A stretch of 64,000 bases of DNA from the NCBI RefSeq assembly GCF_038007965.1, contig NZ_JBBOYD010000001.1, positions 4,442,501 to 4,506,500 on the forward strand, read 5' to 3'. Each line of letters begins with the position of its first letter. Within the stretch, counting starts at the first letter, position 1. This document shows positions 1 to 8,607 of the stretch, in pieces. The translations under genes and the position numbers were made by a program. Below the pieces are notes generated by a model, which was not told the DNA's origin, did not search any database, and saw only the letters and a list, made by a program, of their open reading frames with translations. This DNA is from Niallia sp. FSL W8-0635. GTDB taxonomy: Bacteria > Bacillota > Bacilli > Bacillales > Cytobacillaceae.

Positions 1-89
1 CAACTCCTTTTTATAAAGTAAAACGTCATCCTCTGTGTAGTACTAGTTAAACCAGTTAAGTTGTACTCTCATTCATTTTTAATAGCGAA

Positions 90-112
90 AGGGAGGAAGC
101 CACGCTCCCTCA
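90..112 (-). terminator. Possible weak terminator after the DUF1177 gene
   Basis: Read on the minus strand, AGGGAG and CTCCCT can pair around a 9-nt loop just past the stop of the DUF1177 gene, followed by only a short T stretch. The stem is 6 bp and the tail is poor, so it may not be a true terminator. The remaining 90 bases to the left edge show no recognisable feature. Confidence 0.3.
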
Positions 113-130
113 CCTCACTCTATTACTCAA

Positions 131-1090
131 TCAGGATTGTGGAGAAGTAGCTTTCCCCATTGTTTGTAGCACCTTCATTGAACCATATAATGTTGTCATT
201 CTATTAAATTCATCTTGATCATAAAATTGGCAAGTACCACTAGTTGTTTCCTTTGCAACCTCTACTGAAAAACGAACTGCATCTGCAATATCCGTTTCAT
301 GGCTAGCACCAGTGCCACATCCTGGCACAATCGATTGAGCTGTTATTGCCAATCCAATTACAGGAGCATCTGTTGCAACAGATGGCTGTAAAATAGAATT
401 AATATGATACAAATCATTTCCATATGGTGTTATATCTTGTGAAGTAATCGGGAAGGTGATTGGGAATTTCCCTGTTGTCATTTCCATAATTCTTAATAAG
501 TCCTCACTCACTCGAAGGATGTAACCTTCTTTAACTGTTGGAGAAAGAGCAATACCTTTATGATTAACTACTCTATTTCCTTTTGTTGTATCAATCGAAA
601 TAATACTGTCCATTTCTGGAATTACTTCATGCTTATTCATTGTTAATATGTCGACTGGAGAATCCATAAAGTCGACTGGCTCATGTGGTCTAGTTGGAGC
701 ATCTGGACAAATATGGGTAGAAACAATAACATCACCAGTTAGTACATCTCCTTTTACCTGCATATCTGCTAACTTTAGTGCAGAAGCAATGGCAGCTACT
801 GCTCCATCTGCATCAGAAACTAATCCAATTCTGCTTGGACGTGCCCCAATGCCTCCTAGTCTTCCAATAATGCCTACTGTCGGAACGGTGCCGCCACTTG
901 ATTTACCTTTTGATCCAGGAATTGTAATTTTAATGAAATCTGTACTTCCTTTTTCCCCTGTTACTTTTACAACATCTGTTTGTACATTTGGATATTCTTT
1001 AAATAAATCCGCAACAATCTCCCCTGTTACAAATGCATTATCTAATGTTTCTAACGCTACTAAAGTTTGTTTTAATACCATACTATTCAT
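131..1090 (-). CDS. DUF1177 family protein
   Basis: A 319-residue soluble protein with no signal peptide or membrane segment. I recognise it as DUF1177 family, whose activity is not established to my knowledge. It has a glycine-rich stretch (GIIGRLGGIGARPSRIG, about residues 73-89), then SDADGAVAA, then a region rich in Cys, His and Asp (STHICPDAP) that could bind metal. It is the last gene of a five-gene minus-strand set, 12 bp after the DUF917 gene, so co-transcription is likely. Neighbours suggest catabolism or processing of an imported small molecule, perhaps a cyclic amide or peptide; that is inference only. Confidence 0.8.
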   Translation of the reverse strand: MNSMVLKQTLVALETLDNAFVTGEIVADLFKEYPNVQTDVVKVTGEKGSTDFIKITIPGSKGKSSGGTVPTVGIIGRLGGIGARPSRIGLVSDADGAVAAIASALKLADMQVKGDVLTGDVIVSTHICPDAPTRPHEPVDFMDSPVDILTMNKHEVIPEMDSIISIDTTKGNRVVNHKGIALSPTVKEGYILRVSEDLLRIMEMTTGKFPITFPITSQDITPYGNDLYHINSILQPSVATDAPVIGLAITAQSIVPGCGTGASHETDIADAVRFSVEVAKETTSGTCQFYDQDEFNRMTTLYGSMKVLQTMGKATSPQS

Positions 1091-1102
1091 CTCTCCCTAT
1101 TA

Positions 1103-2158
1103 TTAAAGATAAGAAATAATCTCTTTATTTATTATTTTTTCAATTGGCTTTATTAGCTTTTGGTTGCTCATCGTACTACTTAGGCGCAATTTTTCCTTCG
1201 GTACGGTTATAACAGCTACTTTCTGACCTTTTTCTATCTCGGCTGTTACAATCGGTCTTGCGGTTTTCGCATCCAGTGTCATAATAAGATCCGGAAAAGT
1301 CCCAAAGCGGTCTCCATCTTTTTCGATTGTCATATATTCGTTCCAGAAGGTCATATCATAGCAATCGTTAATGGTTACTTTTCCTACATCGAAACCACCT
1401 ATGGTTTCTAAAGTAAATGCAGTTACTGTCCCTTCAGTTACAACCGATCCTCCTAATTCAGAAACAACTGCTTCAATAGCCGCTTCTCCTTTAGTAGATA
1501 ACAAAGCTTTTCCTATTTGGATTGCCTGCGAAATCGCTCCCTTAGCTCCGTTTTGCTTTGCGTAACCTACTGTTATAGGATTTCTTGCCACTGCCACCAA
1601 CCCGCCAGCTTCAACGGATAATTGACGAACGGTTTTCGCTGTTGTATCCAATGAACCAGAGATAAGCATTTCTACATACTTATCTCCTTTTCCACCTACA
1701 GCTGCTTGATGAGAAATATAAGTTGGAATTTCTGATAAGTTTAACGAACCCATTGTTCCAGTTGGATGGGCTCTACCGTTACAAGGAAGATCCACTACTG
1801 GTAATCCAGTCATAGATGATTGAAACCAGCCATTCACTGTCGTCCCAGCACCATTTTCATTAGTAATAATACCTTGAAGGGGTTGGTCCAGCTTACTGGC
1901 TAGTAGTTCAATTGCTTTAACATAATGGACAGGTTTTACATATTGCTCCTTTGCTGCTGGAGCACCAACTAATGAAACAGTTACAAGCAAATCTTCCTCT
2001 GCCATTTCCTCCGCCGTTTTTAAAATCGGCTGGCCTACTTCTAAAGCAAGACGACCTATCTGAAGACCATCTTCTATTTTTCCTCCTCCGCCGCCACCAA
2101 GTACGGCACCGCCATATACCGCAAACTCTACGATTTGTTTATCTAATTTTATGGTCAC
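1103..2158 (-). CDS. DUF917 family protein (hydantoinase-like)
   Basis: A 351-residue soluble protein. The N-terminal glycine run (LGGGGGGKIEDG, about residues 21-32) and overall pattern fit the DUF917 family, which is distantly related to hydantoin-utilisation (HyuA-type) proteins and S-methyl-thiohydantoin desulfurase. The exact substrate cannot be read from the sequence. It follows the OPT-type transporter by 11 bp and precedes the DUF1177 gene by 12 bp, so the three look translationally linked. With a racemase and a PucR-type regulator nearby, a cyclic ureide or amide substrate is a reasonable guess. Confidence 0.8.
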   Translation of the reverse strand: MTIKLDKQIVEFAVYGGAVLGGGGGGKIEDGLQIGRLALEVGQPILKTAEEMAEEDLLVTVSLVGAPAAKEQYVKPVHYVKAIELLASKLDQPLQGIITNENGAGTTVNGWFQSSMTGLPVVDLPCNGRAHPTGTMGSLNLSEIPTYISHQAAVGGKGDKYVEMLISGSLDTTAKTVRQLSVEAGGLVAVARNPITVGYAKQNGAKGAISQAIQIGKALLSTKGEAAIEAVVSELGGSVVTEGTVTAFTLETIGGFDVGKVTINDCYDMTFWNEYMTIEKDGDRFGTFPDLIMTLDAKTARPIVTAEIEKGQKVAVITVPKEKLRLSSTMSNQKLIKPIEKIINKEIISYL

Positions 2159-2169
2159 TTTTCATTTCC

Positions 2170-3795
2170 TCATTTCCCTAATTTAAATACAGAGTTAAAG
2201 AAACTATATAGTGCATCTCCGGCAATAAACCCTGCAGCCAATATACTCATTGGCGTTTCCGCTTCTTTACCTTTTTTCTTCACCCAAATTACACGAATAA
2301 TAATTCCTGCTAATACAGCAATTCCTGCATATGGAGTTAATATTAATAAGCCTGTTGCAAACATAACGCCTAGTTGTCGACTTGAACCCCCAAGTATTTG
2401 GAGGATGGCACCTGGAATTGCCCAAATTAGTAATTGTCGAGCGACTTCCATTGAAGTACCTGCCTGAATAGTAGAAACATATACAGCATCAATCGGAGGG
2501 ACTAGATTATTGGCAAAGTATCCTTTATATGTGATAAGCACTGTTAGTAGCGCTACTCCAAAGGCAACCAAAGACGTCATATACTGTTGCTTTCTTCCAT
2601 CTATTTCATATTTTTTATCTGAGCCATTTCCTCTAAGAATATGTCCAGTTTTAAAGTCATAACCCATATCAGCAAAGGCTGGACCCGTTGCTGCACTGAA
2701 ACCAGCAAGTAAAGCTAGTGCTAACGGTGGGAAACCGATCATCATTCCGATAAGAAGCGTAATAAATGCAACGGCAAACGCTGGAAACCAGCCTGAATGC
2801 ATGGCTGCAATACCAACAATTAATTCATGAACAAAAGCAGCAAACGCGGCAAAAAATAAAAATCCAATCAACATGCCAACTGACATATCTGTAATAAGAC
2901 CACCTGTTAAGGCAATAATTAAAGCAATAATCATATAAACAATAAATCCAATTCCTAAAGTCTTTTTAGCTACTCCAATAGGTGTTGTAAAATTGGAATC
3001 ATCTTGGATATTTTCTAAAGAAGCGGCAACCTCTTGATTTTTTCCCTTTTGTTTTCTTTTATCTTTGCCGAAAATCAATAGCGCCACTTGGACTAATGCC
3101 ACGATTCCAGCACCAATCATAATGCCATGGGGAATATAAAGTGCATTTACATCTACACCAAAAACAGGAATAGAATATTGACGGAATAGTAAGCCAATTC
3201 CAAACATCGTTAAAGCCCAAATGTTTCCGATAAATGCAACTCCAAAGGCAGACATCGGAATATGTAGAATGGAACCTATTATTCCAATAAGTGTTCCTAT
3301 ACCAAGAAGTCCTGCTCTTTTGCCTCCTTTATCTCCTGCTACTATAGCTTGTGCCGTTGCTACTCCTGGTGCCCATGTACCAGATGCAGGAAATAGTTTT
3401 GAATCAAATAATTTATATAAAATTGCTGCATCTGCAAACATAGCCAATGTAGCACCTATTAGCATCGGAATAATTAAATCGGGAGCACCTATTAAAAAAG
3501 GAATTCCTATTGGAATTAATAAGCTATTTGCAGCCCCGAATGTCGCTGCAGATATAGATGTTTGAACTAAATTTTGTCTATGGATAGACTTATATCTTTT
3601 AAACATAGTGACTGGAATTCTAGCAATCAGCATAGCAATAAGTGCACCTATGATAGATGTATTTGGCGTAACTCCTAAGGATACAATGATCTGCATCCCA
3701 ATAATTGCCCCAAAAACCGCTGTAACAATTGTTAAAATAAGGGAAACGGGTTCAAATAAACGAGGGTGTTTTTTTTCTGAATCTACTTGTTTCAT
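2170..3795 (-). CDS. OPT/YSL-type transporter
   Basis: A 541-residue polytopic membrane protein with about 12-14 hydrophobic segments and a charged cytoplasmic loop near residues 245-265 (KDKRKQKGK). It resembles the bacterial oligopeptide transporter (OPT/YSL) superfamily, which moves small peptides or metal chelates by proton coupling. It probably supplies the substrate for the DUF917 and DUF1177 proteins encoded directly downstream (11 bp gap). Family assignment rests on the overall pattern (repeated GAP, GxxP and SATGPAFADMGYDFKTGHILRG motifs) and not on a tested substrate. Confidence 0.7.
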   Translation of the reverse strand: MKQVDSEKKHPRLFEPVSLILTIVTAVFGAIIGMQIIVSLGVTPNTSIIGALIAMLIARIPVTMFKRYKSIHRQNLVQTSISAATFGAANSLLIPIGIPFLIGAPDLIIPMLIGATLAMFADAAILYKLFDSKLFPASGTWAPGVATAQAIVAGDKGGKRAGLLGIGTLIGIIGSILHIPMSAFGVAFIGNIWALTMFGIGLLFRQYSIPVFGVDVNALYIPHGIMIGAGIVALVQVALLIFGKDKRKQKGKNQEVAASLENIQDDSNFTTPIGVAKKTLGIGFIVYMIIALIIALTGGLITDMSVGMLIGFLFFAAFAAFVHELIVGIAAMHSGWFPAFAVAFITLLIGMMIGFPPLALALLAGFSAATGPAFADMGYDFKTGHILRGNGSDKKYEIDGRKQQYMTSLVAFGVALLTVLITYKGYFANNLVPPIDAVYVSTIQAGTSMEVARQLLIWAIPGAILQILGGSSRQLGVMFATGLLILTPYAGIAVLAGIIIRVIWVKKKGKEAETPMSILAAGFIAGDALYSFFNSVFKLGK

Positions 3796-3858
3796 ATACT
3801 ATCCTCCAAATTTTTTTGTTTTAAAGATCAACATAAACTAATCCAATTACTGATTAAA

Positions 3859-4761
3859 CTAGTATTTTGATTTTTTTAATAACAGAAGAGAAAACCGTTT
3901 CCTTCCAAATAGTTCATAACGAATGACACTTAACAAGACTCCATAGATTACTAGAGTAGTCCCTATTAATTGCAGGATGGAAATTTTCGTATCATATATC
4001 CAATAATCCAACAACAGTGTAATAATCGGCTGTAAATTAAGAACAACAGTAGATTTTGCTGCTCCCACTGATTGCATTGTGTTGTTCCACATTAAAGTTG
4101 TTATTCCCTGACCTATCAGAACGGATAAAAAAGCTATTAACCACATAATCAACGGTTGATTCCAATTGATATCCACACTTACCAATATAAAGGGATCAAA
4201 CATTAGGCTTGCTATTAAAAAGCTATAAGTGGTAATGATTAAAGGGGAAATCCCCTTAGAAAGCATTCTTACAAAAATTAGATTACAAGAAAAAGTCACT
4301 GTTGCTCCGAATAACAAAATGTCTCCAATATTATATTGAAATCTTCCATTTGCTGATAACACGAAATAAACGCCTAAAAGTGCAATAATACTTCCTATAA
4401 TTAAATTTCTAGTGATTTTTTCTTTTAATATAACTCTGGCAAGAAGTGCTGTAATAAGAGGAGCCATACTAAATATAAGTGACGCATTAGATGCTGTTGA
4501 ATATTGCAAACCACTGAATAAAAAGAGTTGATTAAAAACTAGTCCAATCAAGCCTGCTAAAAAGAAGAGAATCAATTCTTTCTTTGTTACCCTTACAAAG
4601 GCGTTCATAAAAAATACAATGATTATAAAGAAGAGTGAGACCACGGTTAAGCTGAAGGCAGATAGGAACATCGATGAAAAGTTAGTCAATAATAACTGGC
4701 GTACTAAATAATTAGCGGCCCATATTACCACACAAAATACAAGAATAAAATAATGTTTCAC
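3859..4761 (-). CDS. EamA-family DMT transporter
   Basis: A 300-residue protein with about ten membrane segments in two EamA repeats (the second begins near residue 150), typical of drug/metabolite transporters. Such proteins usually export amino acids or metabolites. It lies between the racemase gene (54 bp upstream) and the OPT-type transporter gene (63 bp downstream) on the same strand, so it may export a product of this pathway. The substrate cannot be deduced. Confidence 0.85.
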   Translation of the reverse strand: MKHYFILVFCVVIWAANYLVRQLLLTNFSSMFLSAFSLTVVSLFFIIIVFFMNAFVRVTKKELILFFLAGLIGLVFNQLFLFSGLQYSTASNASLIFSMAPLITALLARVILKEKITRNLIIGSIIALLGVYFVLSANGRFQYNIGDILLFGATVTFSCNLIFVRMLSKGISPLIITTYSFLIASLMFDPFILVSVDINWNQPLIMWLIAFLSVLIGQGITTLMWNNTMQSVGAAKSTVVLNLQPIITLLLDYWIYDTKISILQLIGTTLVIYGVLLSVIRYELFGRKRFSLLLLKKSKY

Positions 4762-4815
4762 AAAGGAAAAAACCTTCTTTCAGCATAACAACTATAAATT
4801 TTTGTCAAAACATGC

Positions 4816-5466
4816 TTATACTACTTCTGTAAAGGAATGGTATAATTGTGCGGCAAACTGCCCTTCTGCTTCTACTGCATCAATAATTGGCACTTTCAAT
4901 TCATGACGTAATTGTTCTGCCAGTCCAATTGTAGAGAAACCTGTACAAGCAAATACAATTACCTCTGCCCCCTCATTTAGTAGAGACTTAGCAGCTTTTA
5001 AACCTTTTTCTTTTCCTTCTGCTTTCATTAGGTCTGTCGTATTTTTTACATCCTCTGGAACAGCTGAAGCAACCAAAAGTTCCCCTAAAAGCTTCTTCAT
5101 AACCTCTGGTACGTCTTGTGTTATTCCTAATATTCCAACAGGCTTACCAAAGGCAAGAGCTGTTAATGCCGCAGCACTTCCTGCCCCGATTACTGGTATG
5201 GAAACTGCTTTTCTTAGTTCTTCTATTCCAGGATCTGCTGCACAGCTAATAGCAAGTATCTTTACCCCCTCTTTCTCCATCTTTTTTCCTAGTTCTACAA
5301 TTTTTGGTATCGCTTCTACTTCTGAAGATTTATCATAAATACCAAGAGTTTGTTCTGGAATACATTGATTATGCGTTGGCAAGCCATATACTTCAGTAAT
5401 TATTTTGCCATGTTGGTTCAAGACTGTTTTATTCTCCGTTGTGAAAACACGAATTACTCCAATCAT
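4816..5466 (-). CDS. Asp/Glu/hydantoin racemase family protein
   Basis: A 216-residue cytosolic protein with the two cysteines expected of cofactor-independent racemases: AISCAADPG (about residue 78) and VFACTGFSTIG (about residue 174). Family members racemise aspartate, glutamate or hydantoins by two-base chemistry; AroM-like proteins also share this fold. It is the first gene of the set and has its own candidate promoter. A racemase beside a DUF917 protein suggests hydantoin-like chemistry, but the substrate is unknown. Confidence 0.8.
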   Translation of the reverse strand: MIGVIRVFTTENKTVLNQHGKIITEVYGLPTHNQCIPEQTLGIYDKSSEVEAIPKIVELGKKMEKEGVKILAISCAADPGIEELRKAVSIPVIGAGSAAALTALAFGKPVGILGITQDVPEVMKKLLGELLVASAVPEDVKNTTDLMKAEGKEKGLKAAKSLLNEGAEVIVFACTGFSTIGLAEQLRHELKVPIIDAVEAEGQFAAQLYHSFTEVV

Positions 5467-5505
5467 TTCAGCACTCCTTCTTAATTAAATTTTCTGAATA
5501 TTTAT

Positions 5506-5534
5506 ATTTTAACTTCTACATCTCTTTGTCACAA
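5506..5534 (-). promoter_or_regulatory. Candidate sigma-A promoter for the racemase operon
   Basis: On the minus strand TTGTGA (5534-5529) is separated by 17 bp from TAAAAT (5511-5506), about 40 bp upstream of the racemase start. The downstream side carries ATATTCAGAAAA (about 5491-5503), which resembles motifs in front of the EIIC_2 gene. Confidence 0.5.
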
Positions 5535-5540
5535 TGTCCC

Positions 5541-5598
5541 GAAAAAACAAAAAACAAAAGAATCTATTGTGCTCTGGGTACAATAGATTCTTTTGTTT
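5541..5598 (-). terminator. Rho-independent terminator after the PucR-type gene
   Basis: A perfect 19-bp inverted repeat (5552-5570 and 5580-5598) with a 9-nt loop overlaps the stop codon of the PucR-type gene. On the minus strand it is followed by a long T-rich tail. It separates the regulator from the racemase operon. Confidence 0.85.
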
Positions 5599-7120
5599 AG
5601 GATCCCTTAAAATTATGAAAAAAGATGCAAAAATAATATAGAAGCTTCTCTTGAAAGGAATCTAATGTTATATCTGCAATTTCCTTTATTCGATCAATTC
5701 GATATTTTACAGAATTTCGATGGATATATAACTGTTTAGCTGTTTCTTTTAAACTTCCATTTGAAGATAAGTAATAAAAAAGTGTTTTGACAAGGTCACT
5801 GTCATTTTCTTTATCATATTGAATTAACTTCCCTATTTTCCTCTCAATGACCACATCCAGATTAACATGATCCGTACTATCTAGTAACAACTTAAATATC
5901 TCAATTTCTTCATAAAAATAAATTCGTTTTCCTTTATTCAAATTGGAGCCAATCAAAATGGAATTTCTAGCTTCTAAATAGCTTAGATGAATTTCCCATA
6001 ACAGAGATCTTCCTCCAAATCCCACTCGAAAATCAGTATATTTATTCATGAAAGGAACTAATTTCTCCATCCATAACTCATTTGTATCTTTCGTCAAAAC
6101 CGGTTGATAAGAAAAGGCTGATAGGATGATTAGCCGATTGCCTTGTTTCTGTGTATAAATTTTATTAGCATTCGGCAGATTTATTGATTCTACTAACCTA
6201 CTTATATCTTTTAAAAATGGGGAATCATCCTCTATTATATTCGTACTCTCCACCACTATTATCTCCCACATTATTTCCGGATCTAATCCCAGCTGCCTTC
6301 CTTTATTAACCACTTCCTCCTGCGGGAGAAATATACCTGCAAGTAGTTCTTCAATAAAATTCCCTCTTAGCTGATTCTCCGTATCCGCAGCTGTTTTTCT
6401 CCTCATTAATTCTAATGAAAAAACTAAACGTGCTTGTTCCACACATATTTTATCCATATCATCCAAGTATTCTTTTTCAATAAGAAATTTACCAACTCGC
6501 TCTTTGTCAACTGTAATATCCCAATCCTTTCCGTGAGTAAAATTCTCCAGCTTTGCATTCTTTGGTGAGGAAACGATTTCCTTTCCTTGTTTATCCAAAA
6601 GAATAATAGGAGCTTCTATCATTTCCGATACATTATCCGCAACCGTTTGGATTCCACTGTTTTCAAGAACTAATGTCGTTAATTTCTTATATATCTCTTC
6701 CGATCTTCTAAGTAAAGCCGCATGCTTATTCACAATTTGCTCCATGACAGCATTGGTGATATCAATATATGGAACTCCGACTGGAAGCTGAATAATAGGA
6801 AGCTTATATTTATTGCTAACCTCTATCATTTCCTGTGGCATTTCATGCAAATACCTTTCTGGCTTTATTGCTAATGCGGCAGCATTTGCATGAGATAATT
6901 TCTCCACTAGTTTAGTCAGTAAGGACAAATCATGTCTTATTGAATAGGCGGTCGTCAGTAATAGCTCTCCTTCTCTTAGCCAACCTTCGACATCTGGTAC
7001 CTCCATAATATCAATATTTTGAACGCTTCTGTTTAATCCTTCCCTGCCACTTATAACTTTAGCGTCCTTTAAAACAGGCAGTCGCAATAAATCATTAACA
7101 GTAATCCCTGATTGGTTCAT
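5597..7120 (-). CDS. PucR family transcriptional regulator
   Basis: A 507-residue cytosolic regulator. The N-terminal 130 residues match the PucR-type sensory domain (starting VNDLLRLPVLKDAKVISG). A middle region of weaker similarity follows, and the C-terminus is an HTH_30 DNA-binding domain (SLKETAKQLYIHRNSVKYRI, about residues 453-472). PucR-type regulators often control purine, ureide or amino-acid catabolism. It sits between the EIIC_2 gene and the racemase operon with terminators on both sides, so it is probably monocistronic and may control one or both neighbours. Ligand unknown. Confidence 0.85.
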   Translation of the reverse strand: MNQSGITVNDLLRLPVLKDAKVISGREGLNRSVQNIDIMEVPDVEGWLREGELLLTTAYSIRHDLSLLTKLVEKLSHANAAALAIKPERYLHEMPQEMIEVSNKYKLPIIQLPVGVPYIDITNAVMEQIVNKHAALLRRSEEIYKKLTTLVLENSGIQTVADNVSEMIEAPIILLDKQGKEIVSSPKNAKLENFTHGKDWDITVDKERVGKFLIEKEYLDDMDKICVEQARLVFSLELMRRKTAADTENQLRGNFIEELLAGIFLPQEEVVNKGRQLGLDPEIMWEIIVVESTNIIEDDSPFLKDISRLVESINLPNANKIYTQKQGNRLIILSAFSYQPVLTKDTNELWMEKLVPFMNKYTDFRVGFGGRSLLWEIHLSYLEARNSILIGSNLNKGKRIYFYEEIEIFKLLLDSTDHVNLDVVIERKIGKLIQYDKENDSDLVKTLFYYLSSNGSLKETAKQLYIHRNSVKYRIDRIKEIADITLDSFQEKLLYYFCIFFHNFKGS

Positions 7121-7174
7121 TCTTTATCACCTACTTATTGAATTTCTCTTGCTTCATTATGTCTATCCATGAAA

Positions 7175-7204
7175 AGAGGCCTCCTATTTTAATTGGAAGC
7201 CTCT
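7175..7204 (-). terminator. Terminator after the EIIC_2 gene
   Basis: On the minus strand AGAGGCTTCC pairs with GGAGGCCTCT (one G-U pair) around a 10-nt loop, followed by TTTTC. It lies between the EIIC_2 gene and the PucR-type gene. Confidence 0.65.
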
Positions 7205-7223
7205 ATCCTTTATTCTATAATCT

Positions 7224-8243
7224 TTACTGCACTCTCATCGCCAAATCTCCTGTTTTTACCCAGCCTACACGAAGAATGACAAAATACAAAGGTAGTGTAA
7301 TAACAATTGGAAGTATCATACCAACTGCCACATAGATTAGAAATCCATTCAATCCTTGTGTTGCCATAATGCTAATTGGTGCAATTAAGGAATTCAATCC
7401 TAATCCAGCTAATTCATACGTTGCTGTAAACCCAAATCCTAATGTAGCAATTGGTGCACAAATGACTGCTGCTACAAAAGGCGGAATGATTAACAATGGA
7501 TTTTTCACAAGATTCGGAAACTGTACTTTTGGTGTAATGATTGATTGTGCAAGAAATCCTCCTAAATCATTTTGACGAAGAGACATTGCTGTAAATCCGA
7601 CAAATTGTACAGTACAACCGATTAACGCTGCTGCGCTTGAAACGGGATCCATTTGTAACGCGATTGCTAAAGCTGCCGATGATGCTGGAGTCATAAGCAG
7701 GATGCTCCATACTAAGGAGATAACCATTGGCGCTACTAGTGGATAGCCTTGAACAGAAGTAGTAATTTGTGCACTAATCCATTCCAACATTGGTGTTGTT
7801 ACTGCTGCTAAACCAACTCCTGCCATGCCTCCAACTAAAATCGCTGCAGCTGGAATTGCTACCATGTCTAAGATTGTTTTTCCATTCACCCTTTTCCCAA
7901 CGTATGTTGCAACAACTGCCGCTAGTACTGCACTGATTGGCTGGCCTGAAACCAGTACCATTCCTGCATCTGTTGCATGTAGAGCATTTCCGCCAATGGT
8001 GCTACAGACCATTGCACTAAAAATTACTAATGTGTTTCCGCCTAATTGATAGGCAATTCCTGCCCCAAATGCAGGTGCTAGTAATACCTTTGCTACTCCG
8101 CCAATTTGGATTAATATATCCCAGCCAAATGCTTTACCGATCGATTCTAACAGCAATCCCATTCCCAATGTAACTAGTACTGCGTTAGACATTCCTGCTG
8201 AGGCTTTATACATTCGTTCCATAAAATACTCTTTGTTTTTCAT
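7224..8243 (-). CDS. PTS EIIC_2-family membrane protein
   Basis: A 339-residue polytopic protein with about eight to ten hydrophobic segments, glycine-rich throughout, matching the PTS_EIIC_2 type of lone EIIC-like proteins. No EIIA or EIIB gene is adjacent, so phosphotransfer-coupled uptake is not demonstrated. The start has AGAGGAG 9 bases upstream. The gene stands alone behind a long leader with a 17-codon ORF, a candidate terminator/antiterminator and a cre-like site (described separately), so expression seems to be controlled at attenuation and probably by catabolite repression. Substrate unknown. Confidence 0.8.
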   Translation of the reverse strand: MKNKEYFMERMYKASAGMSNAVLVTLGMGLLLESIGKAFGWDILIQIGGVAKVLLAPAFGAGIAYQLGGNTLVIFSAMVCSTIGGNALHATDAGMVLVSGQPISAVLAAVVATYVGKRVNGKTILDMVAIPAAAILVGGMAGVGLAAVTTPMLEWISAQITTSVQGYPLVAPMVISLVWSILLMTPASSAALAIALQMDPVSSAAALIGCTVQFVGFTAMSLRQNDLGGFLAQSIITPKVQFPNLVKNPLLIIPPFVAAVICAPIATLGFGFTATYELAGLGLNSLIAPISIMATQGLNGFLIYVAVGMILPIVITLPLYFVILRVGWVKTGDLAMRVQ

Positions 8244-8321
8244 TGTTTCTCTTCTCCTCTATTAGAAATATAATTATATAAATGGCTATTTTTATACTTT
8301 TTGTTGAGATTAACCAGCCAA

Positions 8322-8356
8322 TAAAAACAAAAAAACCTGTCCAATTTTTGGATAGG
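8322..8356 (-). terminator. Leader terminator (attenuator) before the EIIC_2 gene
   Basis: On the minus strand CCTATCCAA (8356-8348) pairs with TTGGACAGG (8344-8336), with one A-C mismatch, followed by TTTTTTTGTTTTT. It lies 80 bp before the EIIC_2 start and inside its transcript, so it would stop transcription before the gene unless disrupted. Confidence 0.65.
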
Positions 8357-8413
8357 CACTTTCAATCCTTGTAAACTGTTCAGTGCCTTGTTTTTAAATA
8401 ACAAAAACTGGAC
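8339..8413 (-). promoter_or_regulatory. Candidate antiterminator of the EIIC_2 leader
   Basis: GTCCAGTTTTTG (8413-8402, minus) can form 12 bp, including one G-U pair, with CAAAAATTGGAC (8350-8339). The second segment forms most of the terminator hairpin. Between them AGGCACT (8388-8382) pairs with AGTGCCT (8360-8354). The two-helix fold excludes the terminator, the classic layout of a transcription attenuator or riboswitch. The sensed signal is not known, and I do not recognise a known riboswitch class. Confidence 0.5.
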
Positions 8414-8452
8414 TAAACAATTCCCGATATGTTAAAGAGGGATTATTTAATC

Positions 8453-8506
8453 CTAAGAGCATAATATGAGTATAATAATCAGTAATGTATTTGCTTTGAT
8501 CTTCAT
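8453..8506 (-). CDS. 17-codon hydrophobic leader peptide ORF
   Basis: A short ORF on the minus strand starts with ATG 8 bases after a near-perfect AGGAGG site and encodes MKIKANTLLIIILILCS. Eight of nine successive codons (9-15 and neighbours) specify Leu or Ile. The strong ribosome-binding site, the promoter just upstream and the terminator/antiterminator just downstream suggest a regulatory leader peptide, not a stand-alone protein. The stop codon lies about 40 nt before the antiterminator strand, so a ribosome halted there would not directly cover it; an additional RNA rearrangement would be needed. A small membrane peptide is the alternative reading. Confidence 0.5.
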   Translation of the reverse strand: MKIKANTLLIIILILCS

Positions 8507-8540
8507 GATATGCTCCTCCTAAACGGTTTATTGTGTAGTT

Positions 8541-8570
8541 ATAATATCACCAATATTCTGAAAATGTAAA
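8541..8570 (-). promoter_or_regulatory. Promoter of the leader-EIIC_2 transcript
   Basis: On the minus strand TTTACA (8570-8565) is 18 bp from TATTAT (8546-8541), giving a transcript that contains the leader ORF. The -35 lies between two arms of an inverted repeat. Confidence 0.6.
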
Positions 8571-8592
8571 TAATTATTTTATTTCAGAATAT
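8553..8592. promoter_or_regulatory. 11-bp inverted repeat around the -35 of the EIIC_2 promoter
   Basis: ATATTCTGAAA (8553-8563) and TTTCAGAATAT (8582-8592) are perfect inverted copies 18 bp apart, flanking the -35 region. This looks like an operator for a dimeric regulator; PucR is an obvious candidate by proximity. Confidence 0.5.
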
Positions 8593-8593
8593 A

Positions 8594-8607
8594 TAAAAGC
8601 GTTATCA
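8594..8607 (-). promoter_or_regulatory. cre-like site upstream of the EIIC_2 promoter
   Basis: On the minus strand TGATAACGCTTTTA matches 13 of 14 positions of the CcpA site TGWNANCGNTNWCA. It lies upstream of the -35, compatible with activation or with repression by CcpA. Confidence 0.45.
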
